A stretch of DNA of 64,000 bases. It comes from an uncultured Prochlorococcus sp. Its GTDB lineage: Bacteria; Cyanobacteriota; Cyanobacteriia; PCC-6307; Cyanobiaceae. Under the pieces are notes generated by a model that saw only the letters and a program-made list of their open reading frames with translations, did not search any database and was not told the DNA's origin. This document shows positions 11,771 to 22,200 of the stretch, piece after piece (the stretch's first letter is position 1; each line of letters starts with the position of its first letter). Position numbers and translations under genes: made by a program. Location: assembly GCA_902560875.1 (NCBI GenBank), contig CACENO010000003.1, positions 1-64,000 on the forward strand. Direction: 5' to 3'.

Positions 11771-12337
11771 ATGAACCCTAGTTTGGATAAAACATCCCTT
11801 GGAAAGATTCAAAGGATTGTTTTAATTTTCTGTGCCTTCCTCTTTGCGACGTTACTTTTCTTCTTGAAGGTGCGAATAAATTCTCAGCCTCCACTTGATC
11901 AATTAGCTCGTCGATCATTGGACCCTCAGATTGCACTTTCTAATGGCAGGCCAACTTTAATTGAGTTTTATGCCGATTGGTGTGAGGTCTGTCGCCAAAT
12001 GGCTCCAACGATGTTGTCGATTGAAAAGGATGAAACTCAAAATATTGATGTCGTTTTATTAAATGTAGACAATACAGGATGGGAGGATTTAATAGAAAAG
12101 TATGAGGTAAATGGCATCCCTAAACTAATTTTCTTTGATTTAAATTCAAATCTTATGGGAGAATTAATAGGATTTCAAAATGATTTAGAGATTAAAGATG
12201 CTATATCTTCCACAATTGATCAAAAATCATTTTCTTCGTTTATTAGCGAAAGAAAATCTAATAACATTGACATCACACTAATTGGTGAAAATGATAAACC
12301 TGTACAAGGAGATATTGGACCTAGAAGCCATGGCTAG
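11771..12337 (+). CDS. Membrane-anchored thioredoxin-like protein (TxlA/HCF164-like)
   Basis: N-terminal TM helix followed by IEFYADWCEVCRQMAP thioredoxin motif (WCxxC). Confidence 0.85.
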   Translation: MNPSLDKTSLGKIQRIVLIFCAFLFATLLFFLKVRINSQPPLDQLARRSLDPQIALSNGRPTLIEFYADWCEVCRQMAPTMLSIEKDETQNIDVVLLNVDNTGWEDLIEKYEVNGIPKLIFFDLNSNLMGELIGFQNDLEIKDAISSTIDQKSFSSFISERKSNNIDITLIGENDKPVQGDIGPRSHG

Positions 12338-12342
12338 CTTTA

Positions 12343-12975
12343 CTACCAATTAAGTGCCATAGATACAATTGGGAACTCTTGGCAAAAGATTTCTTTACAC
12401 TCTTGCGCTATATCCATATGCTCTTTTTGAGTACCATGAGCTGAACGAAGTTTTATATAGTGAATCCAAGACCTGCAGGATCCTGTCATATATATTTTTG
12501 TAGGAGTGGCAATAGGCAGTACAAATCTTGCACACTCTTTTGCGATTCCAGCGTCAATCATCTCTTGATAAAGTTTAATAGACTCAGTGAATTGTGATTT
12601 GATTCTAGATTTGAATTTGTTTGCTATCTCATTAGGTAAGTCTGAAAAAGAGTTCTGTCGATTTTTATTATCTTGACGCCTTAGTTCAGGTATTGGGATC
12701 TCTCCAAGTTGTGTACTATCTGCGTATCTTTGGGAGAATTCTTGAAATGTGAAGGAACGATGACGCAAAATTTGTGCTGCAATACCTCTATTAGTTTCTA
12801 TTTGAAGTGTCATATAAGCTTGCTCAAATACACTCCAATGTTCATGGTTGATGCAGTATTGAAGTAGTTTGTCAAAGTTTTGATTATCTTGATTTTTTGG
12901 GTTGCTTACTCTTGCAACATAGGCCATGGTTTTTTCAGCATCTGGAGTAGTTGCTATCAGTTCTACTTTTTTCAT
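12343..12975 (-). CDS. thyX: FAD-dependent thymidylate synthase
   Basis: ThyX motif RHRSFTFQEFSQRYA; VLPIATPTKIYMTGSCRSWIHYIKLR. Confidence 0.95.
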   Translation of the reverse strand: MKKVELIATTPDAEKTMAYVARVSNPKNQDNQNFDKLLQYCINHEHWSVFEQAYMTLQIETNRGIAAQILRHRSFTFQEFSQRYADSTQLGEIPIPELRRQDNKNRQNSFSDLPNEIANKFKSRIKSQFTESIKLYQEMIDAGIAKECARFVLPIATPTKIYMTGSCRSWIHYIKLRSAHGTQKEHMDIAQECKEIFCQEFPIVSMALNW

Positions 12976-12977
12976 GA

Positions 12978-13571
12978 TTAAATCTTTGCAAGAGTAACGC
13001 GCTCAGGTTGATGCTGGTATTTTCCACTGCGATCGCTATAAGTAGTTTCGCAAGGATCACCTTCAAAGAACAAAAGTTGGCAAATTCCTTCGTTGGCATA
13101 TATACGGCAATCTGCACCTGAACTATTACTAAACTCGAGCGTTAGATGTCCTTCCCAACTTGCCTCTGCTGGTGTTGTGTTTACTATTATTCCTAATCGT
13201 GCATATGTACTTTTCCCAAGACAAATTACGGTTATATTTTCAGGAACTTTCATTTTCTCAAAAGCTACTCCTAAGCCATAAGAATGCGCAGGAAGAATAA
13301 AAAAATCACCATCTTCATCTTGATGCAGAGGTGTTGACTCTAAATTTGCAGGATTAAATCTTTTAGGATTCATTATTGTTCCTGGAACATGACGAAAAAT
13401 TAGAAATTCTTGAGAAGAAAGTCTTAGGTCGTATCCATATGAGGAACAACCAAAACTAAGTACAGGATGTGTTTTGGACTTAGGCTCTAGATGTCTCACT
13501 AAACCTGCTTGAAATGGCTCAAGCATTCCTGCTTTTGCTTGTTCAGTAATCCAGAGGTCGTTTTTAAGCAT
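12978..13571 (-). CDS. dcd: dCTP deaminase
   Basis: SYGYDLRLS, GKSTYARLGIIVNTTPAEASWEGHLTLEFSNSS. Confidence 0.95.
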   Translation of the reverse strand: MLKNDLWITEQAKAGMLEPFQAGLVRHLEPKSKTHPVLSFGCSSYGYDLRLSSQEFLIFRHVPGTIMNPKRFNPANLESTPLHQDEDGDFFILPAHSYGLGVAFEKMKVPENITVICLGKSTYARLGIIVNTTPAEASWEGHLTLEFSNSSGADCRIYANEGICQLLFFEGDPCETTYSDRSGKYQHQPERVTLAKI

Positions 13572-14185
13572 TAGTAACCACAGCGTAATTCTGTGACTTG
13601 ATCCGCCATGGAAATTACTCGAGAGGGGATAGAAGGACCGGTAAGAATTACATCCATGGATCCTGGGCGCTGTTCAAGCGTATTAATCAAATCTTCTTCT
13701 TTGAGATAACCCAGCGAAATTGCGAGGCCTACTTCATCTAGGACAAGTTGATCAAGTTTGCTTGAAAGTATTCTGTTTTTGCAGACATCCCAGACTTCTT
13801 CAACAGCCTTCATTGCTATTGATTTGTCGATTTGATTGGTCTCTGAGTGAGTGCTTTCCTCAAGACAGAATGGGATTGCGGGCCGAAGCCATTCCAATCG
13901 GCCGCAAAGCCGAACCAATCCACTTGGCCCTTGGGAGACTCCACCTTTTAAAAATTGAGTAACCATAACTTTCCGCCCTAAGCCAGCCGCTCTTAGGGCT
14001 TCGCTAAGCACTACAGAGAAACTTCCTCTATAAGGAGCTGTATGCACCTGTAGTTGTCCTTCTTGTCCAACTAAGTGCAATAAAGAGTTGGAAGGATGCA
14101 ACTGGGTAGGTCGCAATTCAGATCGGTGCTCCCTGCTGCTCTGATTTTTCGCTTGGCAACTAGGGCTGAGGCTGCTTGTTATCAA
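13571..14185 (-). CDS. cobO: Cob(I)alamin adenosyltransferase (CobO/BtuR-like)
   Basis: GLGRKVMVTQFLKGG, LDQLVLDEVGLAISLGYL, VILTGPSIPSRVISMADQVTEL. Confidence 0.85.
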   Translation of the reverse strand: MITSSLSPSCQAKNQSSREHRSELRPTQLHPSNSLLHLVGQEGQLQVHTAPYRGSFSVVLSEALRAAGLGRKVMVTQFLKGGVSQGPSGLVRLCGRLEWLRPAIPFCLEESTHSETNQIDKSIAMKAVEEVWDVCKNRILSSKLDQLVLDEVGLAISLGYLKEEDLINTLEQRPGSMDVILTGPSIPSRVISMADQVTELRCGY

Positions 14186-14320
14186 AGTTGTAAGGACCTC
14201 ATATGGCTTTATTCGTTGAATCTAGCGGCACGCCATTGCTAAACAAGGTTTATGACACTATCTATGGTGTATTAGCAAGATGTCCTCAGTATTAGTCATG
14301 TTGAGAATCACAACCAAGAA

Positions 14321-15055
14321 ATGAAAAAGTTTTCTGTGCTTCGCGCTAATGAGCGTGCTTTTGATGTTTTGAGACCTTGCAATATCTCATTGAACCCAAT
14401 GGGATTTGCTCTTAGCTCGTTGATGATTCGGGCTGGCAATACATCAGTCCTATGCAGTGTTTGCTTTCAAAAAGGGGTTCCCGCTTGGAGAGAAGGCTCT
14501 GGGAAAGGTTGGTTATCTGCGGAATATCGTTTATTACCTGCTTCCACTCCTAATCGACAGAAGCGAGAACTTTTGACACTCTCAGGAAGGACTCAAGAGA
14601 TTCAACGTCTTATTTCACGAAGTCTGCGAGCGGTTATTGATATGAATTTACTTGGCGAGAACACATTGCTTGTGGATTGTGATGTTGTACAAGCTGATGC
14701 AGGAACGCGTACAACTTCTATTACGGGGGCGTGGGTGGCAGTTCAACTTGCTTGCCAAAGATTGACAAAAGAGGGGCTGATTGGAGAAAACCCCATTAAA
14801 GGTCAAGTTGCCGCAGTTTCGGTTGGTTTGAAAGATGGGGTGCCTTTGTTAGATCTTGATTACAGCGAAGATTCAAGTGTGGATGTTGATTTAAATGTTG
14901 TCATGGATTCGAGTTTTCGTTTGTTAGAGATCCAGGGAACAGCAGAGAAAGAGCCTTTTTCAAAGCAAGAATTGAATAATATGCTTGAGCTTGCTGAGCG
15001 AGGGATCACTCAACTTTTGGATGTGCAATTGTCTGAATTAGGAGGGCAAGAGTAA
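14321..15055 (+). CDS. rph: Ribonuclease PH
   Basis: GNTSVLCSV, GWLSAEYRLLPAST..R, RTQEIQRLISRSLRAVID, DCDVVQADAGTRTTSITGA. Confidence 0.95.
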   Translation: MKKFSVLRANERAFDVLRPCNISLNPMGFALSSLMIRAGNTSVLCSVCFQKGVPAWREGSGKGWLSAEYRLLPASTPNRQKRELLTLSGRTQEIQRLISRSLRAVIDMNLLGENTLLVDCDVVQADAGTRTTSITGAWVAVQLACQRLTKEGLIGENPIKGQVAAVSVGLKDGVPLLDLDYSEDSSVDVDLNVVMDSSFRLLEIQGTAEKEPFSKQELNNMLELAERGITQLLDVQLSELGGQE

Positions 15056-15060
15056 AAACC

Positions 15061-15102
15061 GTGATTGTTGATACAAGTTCTTGGAGTCCGTCTCCTTAGC
15101 GT
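15061..15102 (+). promoter_or_regulatory. Candidate NtcA-activated promoter upstream of ntcA
   Basis: GTG-N8-TAC at 15061-15074 (one mismatch to GTA-N8-TAC), then 22 nt, then TAGCGT (TAN3T) at 15097-15102. Confidence 0.6.
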
Positions 15103-15123
15103 CCTCAAAGATGCATCGCCGAA

Positions 15124-15858
15124 ATGACCGGCGCTTCTAGCGGCTTTAGTCGCTACTCTCCACAGCTAGAAGCCAAAAAGGCAAAAAATTTAATTAATCA
15201 GAAGGGTTCTATTCCTGGAACACTTTTTGATGTCATGCGAGCTCTTGACGGTGCTAGCACTGAACAGGTCGAAAGATCAAAAACCATTTTTTTTCCTGGG
15301 GATCCAGCTGAAAGGGTTTATTTGATTCGTCGAGGTGCTGTGCGTTTGTCAAGAGTTTATGAATCAGGCGAAGAAATTACCGTTGCTTTGCTAAGAGAAA
15401 ATAGTTTGTTTGGAGTTCTCTCTTTACTTACTGGACATCGCGCAGATCGTTTTTATCACGCTGTTGCTTTTACTAGGGTTGAAATGATTACCGCGCCAGC
15501 AGCGTCTGTCCTTCAAGCGATAGAAGAAGACGCACGGGTTGGTTTATTGCTTTTGCAAGGCTTATCTAGTCGAATCTTGCAAACCGAAACAATGATTGAA
15601 ACTCTGACTCATCGTGATATGTCGTCACGTTTAGTTAGCTTTCTTCTTGTCCTTTGTAGAGATTTTGGAATGCCAGGTGAAAAAGGAATCACTATTGATC
15701 TAAAGCTTTCACATCAGTCAATTGCGGAGGCTATAGGTTCCACACGTGTAACAATTACCCGTTTATTGGGAGAGTTGCGAAACTCAGGCTTGGTAACGAT
15801 TGAACGTAAGAAAATTACTGTTTTGGACCCAGTTGCTTTGGCTAAGCGCTTTAACTGA
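15124..15858 (+). CDS. ntcA: Global nitrogen regulator, CRP/FNR family
   Basis: [62 protein letters not shown] and [28 protein letters not shown]. Confidence 0.95.
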   Translation: MTGASSGFSRYSPQLEAKKAKNLINQKGSIPGTLFDVMRALDGASTEQVERSKTIFFPGDPAERVYLIRRGAVRLSRVYESGEEITVALLRENSLFGVLSLLTGHRADRFYHAVAFTRVEMITAPAASVLQAIEEDARVGLLLLQGLSSRILQTETMIETLTHRDMSSRLVSFLLVLCRDFGMPGEKGITIDLKLSHQSIAEAIGSTRVTITRLLGELRNSGLVTIERKKITVLDPVALAKRFN

Positions 15859-15921
15859 TGGAGGTGTTGCTTCAGGATGGTGGTTGGATAGACCAATTTC
15901 AGTATTCATTCGGTTTTTTCT

Positions 15922-16845
15922 GTGTCTGGTTGGCTCCTTATCATTGCTTTGCTTCTCCTTGGTGGTGTTCTTGCCACAGTGGGGGATTTACTTGGAAGCC
16001 GTGTTGGGAAGGCTCGCTTAAGTGTTTTTAATCTCAGGCCTAGGAGAACTGCTGTCTTAATAACAGTTTTTACTGGAAGTCTTATTAGTACAATTTCTTT
16101 GGGATTAATGTTGCTTGTAGATAGGCAACTAAGAGTAGGTTTGTTTGAATTAGATGCGATACAAGCGAGGATTCAAGCTGGTGAAAAAGAATTAAAACAA
16201 CTAGAGAAAAATTTGTATGCTTTAAGACGAGGTGATGTTGTTATAAGTAGTGGTCAGCCTTTGGCAACATCAACAATTAATGTTGATAATATTGAACAGG
16301 TAAATAAGGAAATTGAACGACTACTTCAAAGAGCAAACTTCGAAGCTTATCGAAGAGTTTTGCCTGGTCAAAACCCAAGTAAAAGAATCTTGCTTGTGCT
16401 TAAAGGAGACATTAAAAGACTTGAAGAGATTATAAGCAATAAAGGATCTTGGGCTGTAAATATTAGGTCTTTAGGAAATGTATTGCTGGGTGAAAAAGCC
16501 GTATATGCCTTTCCAGAAGTTAGACCAAATATAAATATAGCTCGCAAAGGTGAAGTCATTGCAAGAACATCTATTAAGGTAGACAAAATGAATCAAGAAG
16601 TTTTGATAAAACAAATTAAACTTTTACTGGCATCCACTTCTGCAGAGGTCAAGCGCCGCGGTTCTCTTAGTACAGGTCTCCAATTTAATGCGAATTCAAT
16701 TAATAATTTAGCTCAAGAACTACTTAAAATAAAGACAGGAACTGTAGATATTGAAGCTATCTCTTTGCGTAATAGTTTTACAGCGGACCCTGTTGCTGTT
16801 TCTATGCAAATTAGGCCATCCTCCGATTCTCAGAACCCAGATTAA
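15922..16845 (+). CDS. DUF3084-domain protein
   Basis: GTG start; N-terminal SGWLLIIALLLLGGVLATVGDLLGSRVGKARLSVFNLRPRRTAVLITVFTGS, characteristic of the cyanobacterial DUF3084 family. Confidence 0.8.
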   Translation: MSGWLLIIALLLLGGVLATVGDLLGSRVGKARLSVFNLRPRRTAVLITVFTGSLISTISLGLMLLVDRQLRVGLFELDAIQARIQAGEKELKQLEKNLYALRRGDVVISSGQPLATSTINVDNIEQVNKEIERLLQRANFEAYRRVLPGQNPSKRILLVLKGDIKRLEEIISNKGSWAVNIRSLGNVLLGEKAVYAFPEVRPNINIARKGEVIARTSIKVDKMNQEVLIKQIKLLLASTSAEVKRRGSLSTGLQFNANSINNLAQELLKIKTGTVDIEAISLRNSFTADPVAVSMQIRPSSDSQNPD

Positions 16846-16849
16846 ATTA

Positions 16850-17287
16850 ATGCCTTTAATAATTTCCTTAGATCCTGGTACTGATAAGTGTGGATTATTG
16901 TTAGTCAACTTAGAGCAACAGACAGTCTTAGATGGTCGAGTAGTTCATAGCTCTGCTGTATTAGATTTAATTTCTTCTTGGTTAGAGCAAGGAGACTTGC
17001 AAGAAATCATTCTTGGGAATGGTACTAGTAGTGATTTTTGGTATAAGAAGATCAATGATTTTGCACCGATTAAGGTAGTGGAAGAGGGTGGCACAACCCT
17101 TAGAGCTAGACAAAGGTATTGGGAACTTTGGCCTCCAAGTTTATGGATACGTTGGTTGCCAAAGGGATTAATTGTTCCACCAGTTCATTTAGATGCTGTT
17201 GCGGCATTGGTTTTATTGGAAGATTACTTAGGTAAAAAGTTTTTTTGGGAAGGTCCAACTAATTTCAGAATTTTGCACGAATTGTGA
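16850..17287 (+). CDS. RNase H-fold (RuvC/YqgF-like) putative resolvase/nuclease
   Basis: In-frame ATG at 16850: MPLIISLDPGTDKCGLLLV..., Asp-bearing first strand, C-terminal LDAVAALVLLEDYL. Confidence 0.65.
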   Translation: MPLIISLDPGTDKCGLLLVNLEQQTVLDGRVVHSSAVLDLISSWLEQGDLQEIILGNGTSSDFWYKKINDFAPIKVVEEGGTTLRARQRYWELWPPSLWIRWLPKGLIVPPVHLDAVAALVLLEDYLGKKFFWEGPTNFRILHEL

Positions 17288-17555
17288 AGATGTAATCACC
17301 ACCAGGCTCGAGGTTGTAATCAGCTTTTACTAGAAAACGCATAAGGGCATCTTTAATAAGTGCTCGACCAAGAGAAGGCTCAACATTTAATTCTCCTTTC
17401 CCAAATTCCCACGTAAATTGCCATTCATAACCGCCTGCAGATACCTCTCCATCTAGGCATTGTTCCGAAAAACTTTGTCGAAAGATTCGAAGATGCGCTT
17501 TAGTAAAGGGCAATTGACTCATTCTTAAGCCGATAAATCTTTGGGTTGATAGCAA
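17265..17555 (-). CDS. DUF3146-like conserved protein
   Basis: 96 aa ORF overlapping the pth stop; resembles a small conserved cyanobacterial family. Confidence 0.6.
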   Translation of the reverse strand: MLSTQRFIGLRMSQLPFTKAHLRIFRQSFSEQCLDGEVSAGGYEWQFTWEFGKGELNVEPSLGRALIKDALMRFLVKADYNLEPGGDYIFTIRAKF

Positions 17556-18142
17556 TTCAGACGATTACCTGCTCGTATGATTCCATCACTTTGAATTAGA
17601 TCTAACCCTTCAATGACTTCATTAATTACTTGCTCCGCAATTGGTATTTCCTTTTCTGAAAATCTACCTAGGACATGTGAAATTGTCATTGCCTTTCGTT
17701 GATCTGAATTGATAGAGGGAGCACCAATGCCAATCTTTAGTCTGCAAAAGTTCTGTGTGCCTAAGTGATTAATAATGCTACGAAGACCATTGTGCCCACC
17801 AGAACTTCCTTGACTCCGAACTCTTAATCGACCTAATGGTAGATCCATATCATCAACAATGACGAGAAGTTGCTCAACACTTAAATCAAACCAATCCAGA
17901 GCAGCACGAATTGATTTCCCACTTTCGTTCATATATGTATCTGGCATCAACATTAAAATCGACTTTTCGCCAGTGCCAATCTGAGCTATATGACCATAAA
18001 GTTTTTTGGATAGTCGAAAATCTATGGATTCCTTTTCTGCAAGTTTCACTAACGACATAAACCCAATGTTATGCCTTGTCTCAGAGTATTTGGATCCGGG
18101 ATTGCCCAGGCCCGCTAATAGCCTGAAATTGCCAGGGAACAT
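17525..18142 (-). CDS. pth: Peptidyl-tRNA hydrolase
   Basis: LLAGLGNPGSKYSETRHNIGFM, PDTYMNESGKS, GSSGGHNGLRSI. Confidence 0.95.
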   Translation of the reverse strand: MFPGNFRLLAGLGNPGSKYSETRHNIGFMSLVKLAEKESIDFRLSKKLYGHIAQIGTGEKSILMLMPDTYMNESGKSIRAALDWFDLSVEQLLVIVDDMDLPLGRLRVRSQGSSGGHNGLRSIINHLGTQNFCRLKIGIGAPSINSDQRKAMTISHVLGRFSEKEIPIAEQVINEVIEGLDLIQSDGIIRAGNRLNCYQPKDLSA

Positions 18143-18154
18143 TCCTTCTGATCG

Positions 18155-18427
18155 TTAAAAGGTACTGGTTGCTTCTTCATCCTTGGCTTTCTTATCTTTC
18201 GAGCCTTGAGAGGTCAATAGATCGCCCCCAGCGTTGTCATTTTCATTCTCATTCTCATCCATAGCTTTCTTTATTTCTTTTTCAAATTCATTGGAAGCTG
18301 TTTGTAGTCCTTTTAAGGTCTTACCCAAGCTTCTTCCTAATTCAGGAAGTCGCTTGGGCCCAAACACAACAAGCGCTAAGGCACTAATTACAGCTATCTC
18401 AGGCAAGCCGACGCCAAAGATATTCAT
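18155..18427 (-). CDS. tatA: Sec-independent translocase TatA/E component
   Basis: MNIFGVGLPEIAVISALALVVFGPKRLPELGRSLGKTLKGLQ. Confidence 0.93.
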   Translation of the reverse strand: MNIFGVGLPEIAVISALALVVFGPKRLPELGRSLGKTLKGLQTASNEFEKEIKKAMDENENENDNAGGDLLTSQGSKDKKAKDEEATSTF

Positions 18428-18463
18428 AAGTAATCCTTAGCAAACTAGGAATGTTCTATTGAT

Positions 18464-18664
18464 TTAGACACCATTCCAATCAACTGTAAAGCCTTGCAGC
18501 AGAACTGATTGATTGTAAATATTGAGCATAATGAGTAGGAAAACAATCAAGAGGGCTCCAATAAGACCCATGACTGGTGTTGCTCCCCATCCAGGAACAA
18601 CCTTCCCTTGGCCGCTATTCCCAATTCTTTTAAGCAGGCTTCCAAGCGCGGTTTTTTGTCCCAT
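18464..18664 (-). CDS. psbH: Photosystem II PsbH
   Basis: [54 protein letters not shown]. Confidence 0.95.
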   Translation of the reverse strand: MGQKTALGSLLKRIGNSGQGKVVPGWGATPVMGLIGALLIVFLLIMLNIYNQSVLLQGFTVDWNGV

Positions 18665-19045
18665 GACTGTGCTCGAGTCTGAATCGATGATTGAGTGACA
18701 ACATTGTATGGGTATGGCCCTTCAAACCTCCTTGATTTGAGGAGATTTGATGCAAAATTCTTTTTTCCTTTTTTGAAATACCCCAGAGCTGACATGGACA
18801 GTCGCTTTTTTTTTAAAGATATTTAAAGGTTCGTGTGCCACAAATTTTGATGTTGCACTAAAAATTGGGACCGTGAATTGAGGTCAAAACCGCCTTTTTT
18901 TTGAAAAGATTTCACGATTTAGCGCTCGGCTACTTCGAAACATTTCAATCCAATCCAATTGGAGGGGCTTTAGCACCTTTTTTATGGCGAGTTCACCTCA
19001 AAACCACATATTATGAATCCACTTACATAGACGTGGTCGGTCTTC

Positions 19046-19174
19046 ATGCTTGCCCTCAAGATTTCTGTTTATACGGTCGTCTTCTTTTTTGTTGGGATTT
19101 TTCTCTTTGGTTTCTTAGCTAGTGACCCAAGTAGAACCCCTAATAGAAAAGACCTGGAAAGTCCACAAGACTGA
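19046..19174 (+). CDS. psbI: Photosystem II PsbI
   Basis: Not in ORF track; reads [42 protein letters not shown] (42 aa). Confidence 0.96.
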   Translation: MLALKISVYTVVFFFVGIFLFGFLASDPSRTPNRKDLESPQD

Positions 19175-19230
19175 ATACTTCGATTCAGATTCTTAAGTCA
19201 CGCCACATACTGGACCTGTCATGAGGCGGT

Positions 19231-22200
19231 ATGGGGAGTGGTCGTGTCAGGATCACGACCTTTGGCAGGAAGACTTTGGTGGCGAAACGCCCCCACATTT
19301 TTATCGCTGGACTGATTAGTGCAGGTGGGTTGAGTCTTATCAACTCATCTGCAATAGCTGATTCATATAAAAGTCTTCAAGAACCTTTCTTTGGTGAGCT
19401 ATCTGAAGCTTCTTCGGAAGGTGCGGATTCAATCAAAGAAGAATCTTTTTCTTACCAAAAATCTAATAAGCACTTTGATGAGAACCTTGTCGCTTCTCCG
19501 TCAGAGTTGCAGCTTCGTGCTAATCGACAAAGGTATGACGCTCGTCAAAAGAGATTTATTGCCGAAGGTAAAGTTAGTGTTTCACTTGATGGCGCTTTAC
19601 TCAAAGCAGATCGCATTGAATTCGATAGAGGTTTTCAAACGCTTTATGCAGTTGGAAGTGTGCGTTTTAAGAAGGGTGCTCAATACTTCCAAGCCACTTC
19701 TTTTCGATATAACTTGATTCAAAGGAGAGGATATTTAAAAGATGTGTATGGCATTCTTGATCTTAAATCTTTAGATAAAGATTTGAAAATCATTTCAAAA
19801 AAAAATAAGCAGGATAATTTGAAAATTATTGAGTCTAGGTCTCAGCAAAAACCCAGATTTTTGACAGAAAAAAATAATCAATTATTAGATTCGGCCTCTT
19901 TAAAATTGAGGCCTTTAAATTCATGGGTTCATTCAGATGATGGATTCTCTCTTTTTGAAACTAAGAATGAAAGAAGTATTGACAGTGATCTTATTGCTTG
20001 TCCACCGAGTATTCCTCCGAACCCTGACATGAAAACTTATTCATGGTCAGTTACTACTTGGGGTGGGCAGATGACAGCCTCAGACTTTGGCGAGGCATTT
20101 ATTTTTGACGATAGTTTGAGAGACGAATACCTTTTTGGCATTGGCCTTAATAAAAATATTTATCAAAATGGACCACTTTCATTTGAGTTAGAAGCAGATT
20201 GGTTTAAACATTCTGCAAATAAACAAACTGGAGGCCAATATCAGGATGCACCTTATTCAGAAACACCCGCTCAAACCTTTAGCGAAGGCATTCTTGGCAT
20301 AGGTGCAAGAATTTGGTTGCGTCCTTGGCTTAATCTTGGAATTGTTGAAGGCATTAGTTACAATACTTCTCCAAGTAATTACGAACGTACATATAGAAGC
20401 AAACAATCTCAGATTTTGAATTATTTGGGATTTGAAATGGAGGCTCTTGTTTCTGAAAGAGTTTCATTGGTTGGAAGAATTCATCATCGCTCCGGTGCTT
20501 TTGGTACTTTTGGTGGCGTAAAAGGCGGCAGTAATTCTTATTTAATTGGATTTAGATATCGATGGGATCAACAAAATAAACAGAAGGAATCTGTTGTCTT
20601 TTCCCCTCCGAAAGGGTGTCTGGGTGCAAAACAAAGGATGAGGAGTTTACCTACAAGCATTGATGACAGCTTGGACATTCAGAGCGTTAGAAAATTACCA
20701 CCTTTTCCAAAGAAGAAGCTAATCAATTCGTTTAAAACGACAAAACAATCTCAGCAAGACTCTGACTTATTGAAAACCAACTCTTCTAACCTTTCTTTTG
20801 CTGAACAAGAAAAGATTAGAATAAAAGCAATAGCTTCAATAGATCAAAGGATTAATGATTTAAAATATAGAGATAGTTTTGCTTTGCAAGGCAAGTTTGG
20901 ATTAGAGAGAGATTCAAGAGGTGTAGAAGAGAAGAATCAGCCAGGAAGTATTCAGATTTCCCAATTGCAGCCAAAAGTTAGTTCTAAGATTGTTACTGGC
21001 TCAATAACACGCTGGAGAATACAAGCAGCAAAAATCATAATCAATCCAGATGGTTGGAAGGCAAACCGAATGAACTTTACTAATGACCCTTTTACCCCAA
21101 CACAAACGAGGATAGATGCATATAATGTATTGGCTAAAGAGAATAAAAATGGTGATCTTTTAGTAACATCCTCTAGGAGTAGATTAATATTTGAAGAGAA
21201 GATAAGTATTCCATTTGTAAAGTCAACACGTGTTAGAAGAACTGAGAGAATTGAGAACCGATGGGTAATTGGGATTGACCAAAGAGACAGAGATGGAGTA
21301 TTTATTGGGCGTCAATTTCAGCCTATAGAACTTGGGGAAAAATTTACTATTTCATTTCAACCTCAGTTCCTTATTCAGCGTGCTGTAAAAAATGAAACGA
21401 ACAGCTATATAAAGCCTGGCTCATCATTGACTAGTGAAAAGGTTACTAGTCCTGTTATTACTTCTGACTTGTTTGGTCTGAAATCAAAACTTAGAGGTAA
21501 GGCCTTAGATTTTAATGTAAGTCTTGATTCGAATATAAGTACATTTAATCCAGACCACTTTCTAAATGGCAGTAGATATTGGCTTGCTTTAGATAAATTC
21601 ATTCAGGCTCCTTTATTTGGCTCTTTGAAAACCACATTGTTTGGTGCTTATCGTTATCGTGTTTGGAATGGATCAATGGGAGAGAATCATATATATACTG
21701 CCTATGGAGGTTATGCTGACAAAAAGTACGATTTTAATTTAGGTGGCTTGAGTAATGCTTACATTGTCAGATTCGGTGTTGGAAACTATCAAGCAGAGAC
21801 TCTCTCTGGAGGCAGTATGTCTGAGCTGTGGAGGCTGAATGTATATTCTGAATTAAAAAGTAAATATATTTTGTGGCAAGGAAATCCCTCAGATATGACT
21901 CCTTATTTTGCATATCGTTATTCTCCAGAAGCTATCGTGCCAGGATTGGCTCTTGAATCTAGTTTTAGCCAAGCATATTTTGCATATCAAGATGGCAGTA
22001 CTCAGAAAATAATTACATTTACTGGAGGGCCTTCCTTAACACTAGGAACTTTTAGTAAACCATTTTTGGACTATACAAAATTTTCAATTTATTCAGGAGG
22101 CTCTTTGAAAGAGGGCAGTAGTCCTTTTTCTTTTGATGAAGTTGTAGATTTAGCTACTTTGGGCATTGGTTTAACTCAGCAAGTTTTTGGGCCATTAGTT

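Noticed and set aside
18547-18795. 82-aa minus-strand ORF as possible psbN or new gene
   Set aside because: Overlaps psbH in another frame and shows no PsbN-like TM or acidic tail.
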